From: Paramesorhizobium leguminum
Lineage (GTDB): Bacteria > Pseudomonadota > Alphaproteobacteria > Rhizobiales > Rhizobiaceae
Direction of reading: 5' to 3'
Assembly: GCF_003217235.1 (NCBI RefSeq)
Contig: NZ_QJTF01000007.1
Span: 107,189-171,188 of the forward strand
Length of the DNA stretch: 64,000 nucleotides
Position 1 is the first letter of the stretch, and each line of letters begins with the position of its first letter. The position numbers and the translations under genes were made by a program. Shown piece after piece: positions 7,712 through 15,586 of the stretch. The notes under the pieces are model-generated. The model was not told the DNA's origin, searched no databases, and saw nothing but the letters and a program-made list of their open reading frames with translations.

Positions 7712-8730
7712 CAGGCGGTCTCTGACGTTTCGGGAAAGCCGAACCGCGCAGCGGGCGGGATGGCGAGTGTCACCGTCACATCGCCGGCAAGGATCGGCGT
7801 CCCCGCATCCATCGCATCCTTCACCCGGTCGATCCGCGCCAGCGCCAGTCCCTTGTTGCCGGATACGCTGCCCAGCGTCCCGACCTCGCGCCCGCCTGCC
7901 ATTATAGGCGTACCGGTGCCAGGCAGCTCCGCATCGCCCGTAGCGATCAGAACACGCCGGCGCGCGGTGCCGCGATGCTGCATCCGCGAGACCACCTCCT
8001 GCCCGATGAAACAACCCTTGCGGAAAGAGACGCCGCCCGTCTGGTCGAGATTGACGTCATGCGGAAAGGCATCGCTAAGCGCGAAATCATGACCGCCTTC
8101 GGCCACGCCATGGGCGATACGCAAGGCGGTCCATGCAGTCTCGTCAGCCGCTAGCCCCTCACCCTTACCCTCTCCCCGCAAGCGGGGCGAGGGGGGCACC
8201 GACACTGTTGCCTCTTCCTTCTCCCCTGCACCTGGCAAGAAGGATGAGGCGGATACGTCCATGTCCCTCTCTCCCCGTTCTTTACGGGGAGAGGGTAAGG
8301 GTGAGGGGCTTCCATAATGACGCAACACCTTCGCCTCGTCGGGAAAACGCCGGTCGTATATGATTGAATCATTATATGAGGCCTCGGAATCATTCCTCCA
8401 GGAAACGCTAATATACGATTCATTTTGCAGCGAAATTTCCGCTTTGGACCTGAGCTTATAAAGCGTCAGCCGCTTGGCGAAATCCGCCGCTTGGTCGCGG
8501 GGAAGATCGAAGCGCAAGCCGCCCTCAATGCGCGAAATAAGAAAGTCGAACAGGATCTTCCCCTGCGGCGTCAGCAATGCGCCGGGCTTCAGTTCGCCTT
8601 GCTTCAGATCGTCGAGATCGGTGGTGATGATGGCCTGCAGGAACTTCTCAGCCTCTTCGCCGGTGACGAGGACGAGCGCCCGGTCATTCAAACGTATGGG
8701 CTCGATTGTCGATTGAACCGGCGCTTCCAT
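7711..8730 (-). CDS. ygfZ: YgfZ/GcvT-like folate-binding protein with in-frame repeat insertion
   Basis: Folate-dependent helper of iron-sulfur enzyme maturation. The family signature KGCFIGQE is present near residue 237-244, and the N-terminal GcvT-like fold (LNDRALVLVTGEEAEKFLQAIITTDL) is intact. At 339 residues it is longer than usual. Residues about 141-193, rich in Pro, Arg, Lys, Gly and Glu, are encoded by a palindromic repeat (8153-8310). The frame is open through the repeat and the family sequence resumes at ADETAWTALRIAHGVAEGG. First gene of a minus-strand operon (ygfZ, HD hydrolase, phosphatase), divergent from the dihydroorotase-like gene 70 bp away. Confidence 0.88.
   Translation of the reverse strand: MEAPVQSTIEPIRLNDRALVLVTGEEAEKFLQAIITTDLDDLKQGELKPGALLTPQGKILFDFLISRIEGGLRFDLPRDQAADFAKRLTLYKLRSKAEISLQNESYISVSWRNDSEASYNDSIIYDRRFPDEAKVLRHYGSPSPLPSPRKERGERDMDVSASSFLPGAGEKEEATVSVPPSPRLRGEGKGEGLAADETAWTALRIAHGVAEGGHDFALSDAFPHDVNLDQTGGVSFRKGCFIGQEVVSRMQHRGTARRRVLIATGDAELPGTGTPIMAGGREVGTLGSVSGNKGLALARIDRVKDAMDAGTPILAGDVTVTLAIPPAARFGFPETSETA
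8153..8310. repeat. palindromic repeat element inside ygfZ coding sequence
   Basis: The outer arms are 26 bp and perfectly complementary (8153-8178 with 8285-8310). Each end also carries its own hairpin: CCCCGC-aa-GCGGGG near 8174-8187 and CCCCGT-tcttt-ACGGGG near 8273-8289. The CCCTCACCC/TACCCTCTCCCC text is a repeat type usually found between genes in alphaproteobacteria. Here all frames needed for ygfZ stay open and about 53 residues are added. Confidence 0.9.
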
Positions 8731-8800
8731 GTCTTTTACCCCTTTTCTTCTCGTGATACGTAAGCCCCGTTATCAAACCCCGCAAGACGGAGAAAACCAG

Positions 8801-10135
8801 ATGGCAGAGACTTTCGACACGATCCTGAAGGGCGGCACGCTGGTCAATCAGGATGGAAAGGGTCTGCGCGATATCGGCATCCGCGACGGCCGCATCGCCG
8901 CCATCGGCAGCCTCGATTCGAAATCGGCGGGTGAAATCATTGATTGCACCGGCCTGCACATCCTGCCCGGCGTGGTCGACAGTCAGGTTCATTTCCGCGA
9001 GCCGGGGCTGGAGCACAAGGAAGACCTTGAAACCGGTTCCCGAGCCGCCGTCCTTGGCGGCGTTACCGCCGTCTTCGAGATGCCCAACACCAAGCCGCTG
9101 ACCACCTCCGCCGAAACGCTTGAAGACAAGGTGAAGCGCGGACGCCACCGGATGCATTGCGATTTCGCATTCTGGGTCGGCGGCACGCGCGACAATGCGG
9201 GAGATGTGGCCGAGCTGGAACGCCTGCCGGGCGCGGCGGGCATCAAAGTGTTCATGGGTTCCTCCACGGGTGATCTTCTGGTGGAGGATGACGAGGGCGT
9301 GCGCTCGATCCTCGGAAACACCCGCCGCCGCGCCGCCTTCCACTCCGAGGACGAGTTCCGCCTGCGCGAGCGGGAACACCTGCGTGTTTCCGGCGATCCC
9401 TCAAGCCATCCGGTCTGGCGCGATGAGATCGCCGCGCTCTCCTGCACGCAGCGGCTGGTGCGCATCGCGCGCGAAACTGGCGCGCGTATCCATGTGCTGC
9501 ATATCTCGACCGCCGAAGAGATCGAATTCCTCAAGGGCCACAAGGATGTGGCGACCTGCGAGGCGACGCCGCATCATCTGACGCTCGACGCGGAGGATTA
9601 CAAGACGCTCGGCAACTTGATCCAGATGAACCCGCCGGTGCGCGCCGCGCGCCATCGCGACGGCGTCTGGCATGGCATAGGGCAGGGCGTGGTGGATGTG
9701 CTGGGCTCCGACCACGCGCCGCATACTTTGGAAGAAAAGCAGAAGCCCTATCCGGCCTCACCCTCCGGCATGACCGGGGTGCAGACGCTGGTGCCGATCA
9801 TGCTCGATCACGTCAATGCCGGGCGGCTTTCCATCGAGCGCTTCGTCGATCTGACGTCGCACGGCCCCAACCGGATTTTCGGCATGGCCCGCAAGGGCCG
9901 CGTCGCTGTCGGCTATGATGCCGACCTGACGATTGTGGATATGAAGCGCCGCGAGACCATCACCAACGCGCAAGCCGGCTCCCGCGCGGGCTGGACGCCC
10001 TATGACGGCAAGACCGTCACCGGCTGGCCGATTGGCACCTTTGTCCGTGGTCTCAAGGTGATGTGGGAGGGGGAGATCGTCACGTCGTCGCGGGGCGAGC
10101 CGGTGGAATTTCTCGAAGCGCTGCCGAGGCGCTGA
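8801..10135 (+). CDS. pyrC: dihydroorotase-family amidohydrolase
   Basis: 444-residue class I dihydroorotase-like enzyme, expected to interconvert carbamoyl-aspartate and dihydroorotate in pyrimidine synthesis. The carboxylatable Lys149 (AAGIKVFMGSS) is present, as are the later His ligands (VLHIS, ATPHHL) and the catalytic Asp (GSDHAPHT). The first metal motif, normally D-x-H-x-H-x-R-E-P-G, reads DSQVHFREPG (60-69), so the first His is Gln62. Similar Gln forms are, from memory, common in alphaproteobacterial members of this family; activity as a true DHOase is less certain. ATG 8801 is preceded by GACGGAGA; an upstream in-frame start at 8729 lacks this. Confidence 0.78.
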   Translation: MAETFDTILKGGTLVNQDGKGLRDIGIRDGRIAAIGSLDSKSAGEIIDCTGLHILPGVVDSQVHFREPGLEHKEDLETGSRAAVLGGVTAVFEMPNTKPLTTSAETLEDKVKRGRHRMHCDFAFWVGGTRDNAGDVAELERLPGAAGIKVFMGSSTGDLLVEDDEGVRSILGNTRRRAAFHSEDEFRLREREHLRVSGDPSSHPVWRDEIAALSCTQRLVRIARETGARIHVLHISTAEEIEFLKGHKDVATCEATPHHLTLDAEDYKTLGNLIQMNPPVRAARHRDGVWHGIGQGVVDVLGSDHAPHTLEEKQKPYPASPSGMTGVQTLVPIMLDHVNAGRLSIERFVDLTSHGPNRIFGMARKGRVAVGYDADLTIVDMKRRETITNAQAGSRAGWTPYDGKTVTGWPIGTFVRGLKVMWEGEIVTSSRGEPVEFLEALPRR

Positions 10136-10156
10136 CCTCAAAACGGGAGAGAGAGC

Positions 10157-10444
10157 ATGTACATCGTCAACCTGACTTACGTGAAGCCTCTGACGGATAT
10201 CGAGGAGCACATCCGGCTCCACCGCGAATTTCTCGATGTCTACTACGCCAGGGAGATATTCCTGGCGTCGGGCCCCAAGAACCCGCGCGATGGTGGCATC
10301 ATCCTGGCGAGCGGCAAGGTGAGCCGCGCGGAACTGGAGACGATTCTGACCGAAGACCCGTTCCACCAGCATGGGCTTGCGCGCTACGATATTATCGAGT
10401 TCGAGCCCGTCAAGCATAACGGCGCCCTGAGCGGGATTCTCTAG
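10157..10444 (+). CDS. YciI-family protein
   Basis: 95-residue small ferredoxin-like-fold protein. The family pattern is clear: MYIVNLTYVKPLTDIEEHIRLHREFLD, then FLASGPKNPRDGGIIL and LTEDPFHQHGLARYDIIEFEP. YciI-like proteins have a conserved His/Asp pocket of uncertain function; one family member acts as a dehalogenase. It lies 21 bp after the dihydroorotase-like gene, with GGGAGAGAGAG as ribosome-binding site, so they are probably co-transcribed. Confidence 0.86.
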   Translation: MYIVNLTYVKPLTDIEEHIRLHREFLDVYYAREIFLASGPKNPRDGGIILASGKVSRAELETILTEDPFHQHGLARYDIIEFEPVKHNGALSGIL

Positions 10445-10474
10445 ACCGGTCCATGGTTTAATGGAATCGCCAAG

Positions 10475-10614
10475 CGCCCTCGCCCTTCGAGGCTTCGTTC
10501 CGCTTCGCTTCACTCCGCACCTCAGGATGAGGGCTACTGCGGCGCTGCAACCCTTCACCCTCATGGTGAGGCGCGAGCGTGAGCCAAGCCTCGAACCACG
10601 GGGGTGAAGGGCGC
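10475..10614. repeat. imperfect inverted-repeat element (CCTCAGGATGAGGG type)
   Basis: The outer arms GCGCCCTCGCCCTTCGAGGCTTCG and its imperfect complement near 10588-10614 enclose inner pairs (CTCAGGATGAGGG; ACCCTCATGGTGAGG). The CCTCATCCTGAGG-like text is a repeat widespread in rhizobial intergenic DNA. It fills the gap between the yciI-like and HAD genes and could act as a transcription barrier. Confidence 0.6.
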
Positions 10615-10658
10615 ACAGTTGTTTCCATCTAAAAATGAAATTCTCTAGGATAACGCTT

Positions 10659-11372
10659 ATGCGCGCAAAACCGCTCTCCACCATCGGCTTGGATGCCGAT
10701 GACACGCTCTGGCAGAACGAGCAGTTCTACCGGCTCACGGAGGCGCGCTTCGCGTCTTTGCTCGCCGATTACGCTGAAAAAGAGCATCTGACCGAGCGGC
10801 TTCTGGAGGCGGAGCGCCGCAATCTTCAGCTCTACGGTTTCGGCATCAAGGGTTTCACCCTGTCGATGATCGAAACCGCCATCGAGGTGACGGAGGGCAG
10901 GGCGCCCGCACATGTGATCCGGCAGATACTGGATGCGGGCCGCGAGATGCTGAACCATCCCGTGGAAACGCTACCGCATGTGCCCGAAACGCTGGAGCGC
11001 CTCGCCGGTTCCTATCGACTTGTCCTGATCACCAAGGGCGACCTGTTCGACCAGGAACGCAAGCTGGCGCAATCGGGCTTGAGCGAATTCTTCGACGCGG
11101 TGGAGATCGTCAGCAACAAGGACATAGCCACCTACGAGCGCATCTTCGCCCGCCATGGCGACGGCCCTGATCATGCGATGATGGTCGGCAATTCACTGAA
11201 ATCGGACATCATTCCGGCCATCGCCGCCGGCAGCTGGGGCATCTATATCCCGCATGACCTCACATGGTCGTTCGAACATGCCGTGGAACCGGTGGACGCC
11301 CCGCGTTTCAAGCGGTTGGAGCGGATTTCAGGGGTGGTAGAGTTCGTGAAGATAGTGAATGGTGAATGGTGA
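10659..11372 (+). CDS. HAD-family hydrolase
   Basis: 237-residue haloacid dehalogenase-like phosphatase. Motif I is GLDADDTLW, motif II falls in LVLITKGD, and motif III/IV lies near MVGNSLKSDIIPAIAAG. A cap domain sits between motifs I and II. ATG 10659 has AGGA 8 nt upstream and is preferred to the ATG at 10635. The last codons (NGEW) and the stop are embedded in a tandem GGTGAAT-type repeat, so the C-terminus may have been remodelled by the repeat. Substrate unknown. Confidence 0.85.
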   Translation: MRAKPLSTIGLDADDTLWQNEQFYRLTEARFASLLADYAEKEHLTERLLEAERRNLQLYGFGIKGFTLSMIETAIEVTEGRAPAHVIRQILDAGREMLNHPVETLPHVPETLERLAGSYRLVLITKGDLFDQERKLAQSGLSEFFDAVEIVSNKDIATYERIFARHGDGPDHAMMVGNSLKSDIIPAIAAGSWGIYIPHDLTWSFEHAVEPVDAPRFKRLERISGVVEFVKIVNGEW

Positions 11373-11424
11373 ATAGTGAATGGTAACAGCAACTATTCAC
11401 CATTCACCATTTTACTATTCACTA
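11353..11424. repeat. tandem-heptamer hairpin at HAD gene 3' end
   Basis: The left arm is tandem GTGAATG/GTGAATA units (11353-11384). The right arm is the inverted ATTCACC/ATTCACT series (11391-11424), separated by about 6 nt. The HAD stop codon (11370-11372) lies inside the left arm. Together they form a long imperfect hairpin. Confidence 0.85.
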
Positions 11425-11706
11425 GAGAGCTTCCTCTTTTGATGGAAACGCTTGGTGTCCTTTTGCGCCGTTGGCGTCAATGGATAGGTCGAGGCATGGA
11501 TTCCTGTGACAAGCACAGGAACGACGGGTGGAAATGTTTTTTCCTCTACCGGGAACCGTTCTCTCCAGGAAGAAACGTTGGAATTTAGCCGTTAAGAGCC
11601 AACCTTCCGTCATTCCTGTGCTTGTCACAGGAATCCATGCCTCAACAGTGAAGTTGCCGCAGCCGACAAAAAAGTACCGTTCCATCCAAAAGTGAAATGC
11701 TCTAAC
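11373..11706. other. intergenic region made of repeats
   Basis: This 334-bp gap between convergent genes holds the rest of the tandem-heptamer hairpin and then a composite inverted-repeat element. GAGGCATGGATTCCTGTGAC near 11491-11510 pairs with its complement near 11623-11642. I see no convincing gene in it. Confidence 0.7.
11612..11700 (-). repeat. 89-bp repeat, copy 1 (inverted relative to copy at 63843)
   Basis: The reverse complement of this stretch matches 63843-63931 at all but one base that I can find (GGTAC versus GATAC in the middle). It contains ATTCCTGTGCTTGTCACAGG, itself a small palindrome. It ends next to the stop of the secreted-protein gene. Confidence 0.85.
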
Positions 11707-12489
11707 TCAATCCCCCGCGACAAAAAACTGCCACTTCCCGTCCGGGCTGATGCCGATGCGGTAGAAGATGTAGGCGCCGAAAGTCTTCATTTCCTCGAAA
11801 TCGCCGGAGGTGATGATCTGATAGAGTTCGACCATCTGCTTCGGCGTCAGCTTGTCGATCGGGTAGGCGAAGAAATACGGCCAGACATAAAGCTCGTTCT
11901 GGCCGCCGGCATCGAGATGGACGTAGCCGGTATCCAGCAGGTCGACGAGGATGGCGAGCACTTCCTGTCCGTTGCTGTCGCCGGAAAGCCCCTTGAGATA
12001 CTCGATCGGATCGCCCTCGAACCCGCTGAGCGAGAGGGTGGTCATGTTTTCGCCGGTGCCGATGAGCGGACGGAGCGCTTCGATATCGCCCGACTTGGCG
12101 GCTGCGAGAATGCGCTCGCGCATTTCCCTTACCGGCGCGGGCAACTTGCTGAAATCATATTCCACCACTGCCGGCGTGCCGTTTTCCTTCACCTGCGGAC
12201 GCGCCGGATCGACATTCTCAGCCGGCTCTGCTTCCGTCGGCGCGGGCGCCAGTGGCTGAGTTTGTTCCGGCGCGGGCGCTTGTTGAACAGGGTCCGGCAG
12301 CGGGATCTGCGTGGCTGGATTGGTGTCGCCCGTCACGCTCTTTTGCGGAGCCTGGGCCTGCTCTTGAATATCGCTCAAAGCCAGCCGTTGCAGCCCGTCA
12401 GCTGCGCGCGCATTCGCCTGCGCTCCCGCACCGGCAAGGAGAAGGCAGAGGCTGAGCGCGACGGCGGAACGGTGATTTGTTTGGGGCAT
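11707..12489 (-). CDS. conserved secreted protein, function unknown
   Basis: 260 residues from ATG 12489. A signal peptide is clear: LSLCLLLAGAGAQANARA. Next comes a low-complexity Pro/Ala/Glu linker (about 50-110), then a compact domain starting VVEYDFSKLPAPVREMRERILAAAKSGDIEALRPLIG and ending GISPDGKWQFFVAGD. The domain has an ankyrin-like start but no clear repeat. Probably periplasmic. Family members occur in rhizobia without assigned function. An in-frame extension to 12579 would destroy the signal-peptide position and is not used. The stop abuts the 89-bp repeat. Confidence 0.75.
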   Translation of the reverse strand: MPQTNHRSAVALSLCLLLAGAGAQANARAADGLQRLALSDIQEQAQAPQKSVTGDTNPATQIPLPDPVQQAPAPEQTQPLAPAPTEAEPAENVDPARPQVKENGTPAVVEYDFSKLPAPVREMRERILAAAKSGDIEALRPLIGTGENMTTLSLSGFEGDPIEYLKGLSGDSNGQEVLAILVDLLDTGYVHLDAGGQNELYVWPYFFAYPIDKLTPKQMVELYQIITSGDFEEMKTFGAYIFYRIGISPDGKWQFFVAGD

Positions 12490-12617
12490 GGCTACGATTC
12501 TGGGAAAGCACGAGAAAATGAATGACAACGCATGGTGGCATAGAAACCGGCCATGCGGAAGAGCACTGCGCCCAATCAATTAGCCCTTTCGCACTTCCGC
12601 AAGAACGTCAAAGATCT

Positions 12618-12878
12618 CTATTGCAATACGCGGTCGGTGACGAATTCGCCGGCGAGGATCTGCTCCCGCATCTTCTCGATCAAGGCCAGCGCGGATTCGT
12701 CACCCGCGTCGCGGATCAATTCTGTCAGCGCGGTGGCAAATGCCGCCTCGGCCAGGATTTCCGGCTCGATGCCTTCCGAAATACCATCGGCCCAGACCTC
12801 GTTCTGATATTCGATCGCGGCAAGCTTCTTCTCGCGGGCGATGAGTTCGTCGAGATCGGTTGGAACTTGTGCCATCAT
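12618..12878 (-). CDS. small conserved hypothetical protein (86 aa)
   Basis: Acidic, helical, with no signal peptide and no membrane segment. It starts MMAQVPTDLDELIAREKKLAAIEYQNEVWADG and ends with LALIEKMREQILAGEFV. It is probably cytoplasmic. No family function is recognised. CAGGGTGA upstream of the tandem ATG codons supports translation. It stands alone between two minus-strand genes with gaps of more than 120 bp on each side. Confidence 0.65.
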   Translation of the reverse strand: MMAQVPTDLDELIAREKKLAAIEYQNEVWADGISEGIEPEILAEAAFATALTELIRDAGDESALALIEKMREQILAGEFVTDRVLQ

Positions 12879-13015
12879 TTCACCCTGGGCCTGATACTGA
12901 TACTTTGGATCGCTAACGGGGCAGTTTTGGCCGGTTTAGAGCCCGTTAACAGATTACCACCAATTTTAATCAACCGGCAGCGCCGATGATTCCAGCAGTT
13001 AACGCATTCTTAAAA

Positions 13016-13066
13016 GCATGATCTTATCCAAAAGTCTGCGACTTCCAGGGGATCACGCGATCTTAA
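13016..13066. repeat. GCATGATC-type palindromic repeat (decayed)
   Basis: GCATGATCTTATCCAAAAG followed by imperfect complement ending GATCACGCGATC. It is related to the cleaner copies at 15396-15440 and 41943-41994. It overlaps the 3' end of the TIGR02301 gene by a few bases. Confidence 0.65.
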
Positions 13067-13449
13067 TTGCCATAGCGCGCGCCGATCTCGTTGGACAGGC
13101 TTTCGCCTTCCTTCATGTAGCGGTCAATCGCCGCAACCGCCGAATCGGTGCAGCTCGTATAGATCTCGCTGAATGCCCGGTAGCCGCGGTTGAAGCTTGC
13201 GGTCATCCGCGCCTTTCTCACTTCCTCGGGCTTTTCGGCGGCAATTATGGCATTCATGCGGTCCCGCCATTCGCTTCCCTCCTCGCCGCAAAGATTGCGC
13301 AAATAATGGAGCGAGCCCAAGATCTCCGCCAGCCGCGTGAGCTTGGCCTCATAAGGCGGATCGTCCGCCGCCGCTACCGGCAGCACCATCAGGCTGACCG
13401 CCACTATCGCTACCCATGCCTGTTTCAAGAGAATCCCCGATCTTTCCAT
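13063..13449 (-). CDS. TIGR02301-family secreted protein
   Basis: 128 residues from ATG 13449. The signal peptide is WVAIVAVSLMVLPVAAA. The mature part starts DDPPYEAKLTRLAEILGSLHYLRNLCG and contains a Cys pair (RNLCG, YTSCTD), a likely disulfide. It matches the TIGR02301 family, known only from Hyphomicrobiales and of unknown function. A longer frame (to 13644) overlaps the NUDIX gene and is spurious. The exact start is uncertain because the ribosome-binding site is weak; 13467 is an alternative. Confidence 0.75.
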   Translation of the reverse strand: MERSGILLKQAWVAIVAVSLMVLPVAAADDPPYEAKLTRLAEILGSLHYLRNLCGEEGSEWRDRMNAIIAAEKPEEVRKARMTASFNRGYRAFSEIYTSCTDSAVAAIDRYMKEGESLSNEIGARYGN

Positions 13450-13510
13450 TCTTCTGGCGCGAAACATTCCCGGCTTCAAGAGACCATCTTGGAACAAGCT
13501 TAATGCCGGT

Positions 13511-13933
13511 TTATTGCATTCCTTCATCCAGGTGAGCCACCTGCCGCGCCACGATAAGTGTGCTCTCCGTAATTTTGGCCCGAGCCATTTCCATGAGATC
13601 GAGCCACAGTATCGCTGCCGCATCGTCGGCGGCGACCGCGTCACCCGTCACGCCATCGGCGCGGTAGACGGCGAGATAATAGCTCGTATCATATGCACTG
13701 CCGCTGTCCTGGCTGAGATCGACGGTGGTGAAATGCGTGAGTTTTTCCGCCAGAAGTCCGGTTTCTTCCATCAATTCACGTCGCGCCGCTTCCACCGGGG
13801 TCTCGCCCTCTTCAAGGCTGCCGCCCGGAAAGGCGAGCCAGCCCTTCCACGGCTCGCGCCCGCGCTCTACAAGCAGAAAGCGCCCGTCGCGCCGGCAGAT
13901 GACCGAAACACCATGGATGAGGGAGATGACCAT
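13511..13933 (-). CDS. NUDIX hydrolase
   Basis: 140 residues. The complete NUDIX box GGSLEEGETPVEAARRELMEETG lies at about 37-59, with all metal-binding Glu residues. The N-terminus VSVICRRDGRFLLVERGREP and AFPGG are usual for ADP-ribose or nucleotide-sugar pyrophosphatases. Substrate not assignable. It lies upstream of the TIGR02301 gene on the same strand (61-bp gap) and is divergent from the SRAP gene 65 bp away. Confidence 0.88.
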   Translation of the reverse strand: MVISLIHGVSVICRRDGRFLLVERGREPWKGWLAFPGGSLEEGETPVEAARRELMEETGLLAEKLTHFTTVDLSQDSGSAYDTSYYLAVYRADGVTGDAVAADDAAAILWLDLMEMARAKITESTLIVARQVAHLDEGMQ

Positions 13934-13998
13934 GGCCGTGAGTATGCTTAAAGAGCCGCGATGTTGACAAGCCGGATTTCATGCGGAACATCATTGCC

Positions 13999-14745
13999 AT
14001 GTGTGGACGGTTTTCATTGACGGCGAGCAGGCAGGAGGTCGAGGCGCTTTTCGCCGCGATGGTGGGCGAGGATTTCCCGCCGCGCTATAATATCGCGCCA
14101 ACGCAGCCGATATTGATGATCATGGCAGCCGAGACTCCACCGCCCGGCTCGAACCGCCCGGACCGGATCGACGAACTTGTGCGCTGGGGCTTCATCCCGG
14201 CATGGGCGAAAGACCCGAACGATTTCCCCCTGATGTTCAATATCCGCAGCGAAACGGCGGCGGAGAGAAACTCCTTCCGCGCCGCGCTGCATTACCGCCG
14301 CGCTCTGGTGCCGGCCTCCGGCTTTTATGAGTGGCGGCGCGAGGGGCGCAGCAAGGCGCAGGCCTACTGGGTGCGCCCGCGCCATGGCGGGCTCATCGCT
14401 TTCGCCGGGCTCATGGAAACATGGTCAAGCGCCGATGGCTCGCAGATTGATACCGGCGGCATTTTGACGACCGCCGCCAATGAGACCTTGCGTCCGATCC
14501 ACGAGCGGATGCCGGTAGTCATCAGCCCCGAAGATTTCGTCCCCTGGCTCGACAAGCACAATTTGCCGCGAGATGTGGCTCACCTGATGCGCCCCGTCCA
14601 GGCGGATTTCTTCGAGGCCATCCCGGTATCCGATAGAGTCAACAAGGTGACTAATGTCTCGCCCGATATTCAGGAGCGGATTGAGGTGGACTTGACGGGG
14701 CAAGCCGAACCGCCAAAAGAAGATGGGCAGCTCTCGATGTTCTGA
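13999..14745 (+). CDS. SOS response-associated peptidase (SRAP/YedK/HMCES)
   Basis: 248-residue protein that crosslinks to abasic sites in single-stranded DNA through its N-terminal Cys, protecting forks. The start is set at 13999 because Cys2 of MCGRFSL must be N-terminal after Met removal; the ATG at 13981 would bury it. Family motifs RYNIAPTQ, WGFIPAWA, NIRSETAAE, PASGFYEWRR (catalytic Glu) and IHERMPVV (His) are all present. Single gene, divergent from the NUDIX gene. Confidence 0.93.
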   Translation: MCGRFSLTASRQEVEALFAAMVGEDFPPRYNIAPTQPILMIMAAETPPPGSNRPDRIDELVRWGFIPAWAKDPNDFPLMFNIRSETAAERNSFRAALHYRRALVPASGFYEWRREGRSKAQAYWVRPRHGGLIAFAGLMETWSSADGSQIDTGGILTTAANETLRPIHERMPVVISPEDFVPWLDKHNLPRDVAHLMRPVQADFFEAIPVSDRVNKVTNVSPDIQERIEVDLTGQAEPPKEDGQLSMF

Positions 14746-14780
14746 TAGAGCGCTAGCCAGATTTTTAGGAAACCCCGCAA

Positions 14781-15395
14781 ATGTTCTCCGCCGCTCTCTC
14801 CGGCTTCCTCTTGGGCGCCTCGCTCATCATCGCCATCGGCGCGCAGAATGCTTTTATCCTGCGTCAGGGCCTCTTGCGCCAGCACGTCTTCGTGCTGTGC
14901 CTGATCTGCGCCCTGTCCGATGCGCTCCTGATCGCCGCGGGCGTGGCCGGCCTCGGAACATTGCTCGCGCAATCGCCGGGTTTGATTGCGGCGGTCACGC
15001 TCGGCGGGGCGGCGTTCCTGTTTTATTACGCCTTCGTGGCCTTCCGCCGCTCGGTCAAGCCGGAGGCGATGGATACGAAAGGCAAAGGCGCGGCGAGCCT
15101 CAAGGCGGCGGTCGCCACCTGCCTGGCGCTCACCTTTTTAAATCCGCATGTCTATCTCGATACGGTGCTGCTTCTGGGCAGCCTTTCGGCGCGTTTCGAA
15201 GGGACGGGCCGCATCGCCTATGGTATCGGCGCGGTCGTCGCATCGTTTACCTGGTTCTTCGGGCTGGGCTATGGCGCGCGTCTGCTCCAGCCGGTCTTCG
15301 CCAGACCTGCCGCCTGGCGCATTCTCGATTGCCTCATCGGTATCGTCATGGCCGGTATCGGCATCAGCCTTTCAAGCCGATTTCTTGCCGGCTAA
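14781..15395 (+). CDS. LysE/ArgO-type amino-acid exporter
   Basis: 204-residue inner-membrane exporter with about five or six helices. The opening FLLGASLIIAIGAQNAFILRQGL is typical of LysE/ArgO lysine/arginine exporters, and the conserved TFLNPHVYLDTVLL motif follows around residue 118. No LysG/ArgP-type regulator is adjacent. The stop is followed at once by a GCATGATC palindrome that may terminate transcription. Confidence 0.9.
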   Translation: MFSAALSGFLLGASLIIAIGAQNAFILRQGLLRQHVFVLCLICALSDALLIAAGVAGLGTLLAQSPGLIAAVTLGGAAFLFYYAFVAFRRSVKPEAMDTKGKGAASLKAAVATCLALTFLNPHVYLDTVLLLGSLSARFEGTGRIAYGIGAVVASFTWFFGLGYGARLLQPVFARPAAWRILDCLIGIVMAGIGISLSSRFLAG

Positions 15396-15440
15396 CGCAT
15401 GATCCCGAAAAGTTGCAGACTTTTCGGATAAGATCATGCG
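15396..15440. repeat. GCATGATC palindromic repeat
   Basis: CGCATGATC...GATCATGCG with inner CCGAAAAGT/ACTTTTCGG pairing forms a near-perfect hairpin beginning directly after the lysE-type stop. It also supplies the stop codon (TGA within GCATGATC) of the small minus-strand gene. Confidence 0.85.
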
Positions 15441-15586
15441 GCCAGGATTGATTGACGCCGATTGTCGTTGCGCGCATTTGGGCGGCGTGGCGCGGAAAGC
15501 AGGGCGGCGATGAGGGCCGCCGGGCCGATTTCGCGATAATGTTCGGTCAGCCTGTCGCGTGGCAGGGTGATGGCTTTTTTCGTCAT
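15434..15586 (-). CDS. small basic protein, 50 aa
   Basis: Too short for usual ORF cut-offs. ATG 15586 is preceded by GGAG with 6-nt spacing. The protein begins MTKKAITLPRDRLTEHYREI and continues GPAALIAALLSAPRRPNARN, ending QSILAA. It has an amphipathic, Ala/Leu-rich centre and basic ends. The sequence style resembles small proteins conserved in rhizobia, but I cannot name a family. Its stop codon comes from the neighbouring GCATGATC palindrome, so the C-terminus may have been trimmed or extended by the repeat. Confidence 0.55.
   Translation of the reverse strand: MTKKAITLPRDRLTEHYREIGPAALIAALLSAPRRPNARNDNRRQSILAA

Noticed and set aside
7712..8014. N-terminal extension of the HD hydrolase to 303 residues
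   Set aside because: It is an out-of-frame reading of ygfZ; the ATG at 7711 overlaps the ygfZ stop in the usual coupled way.
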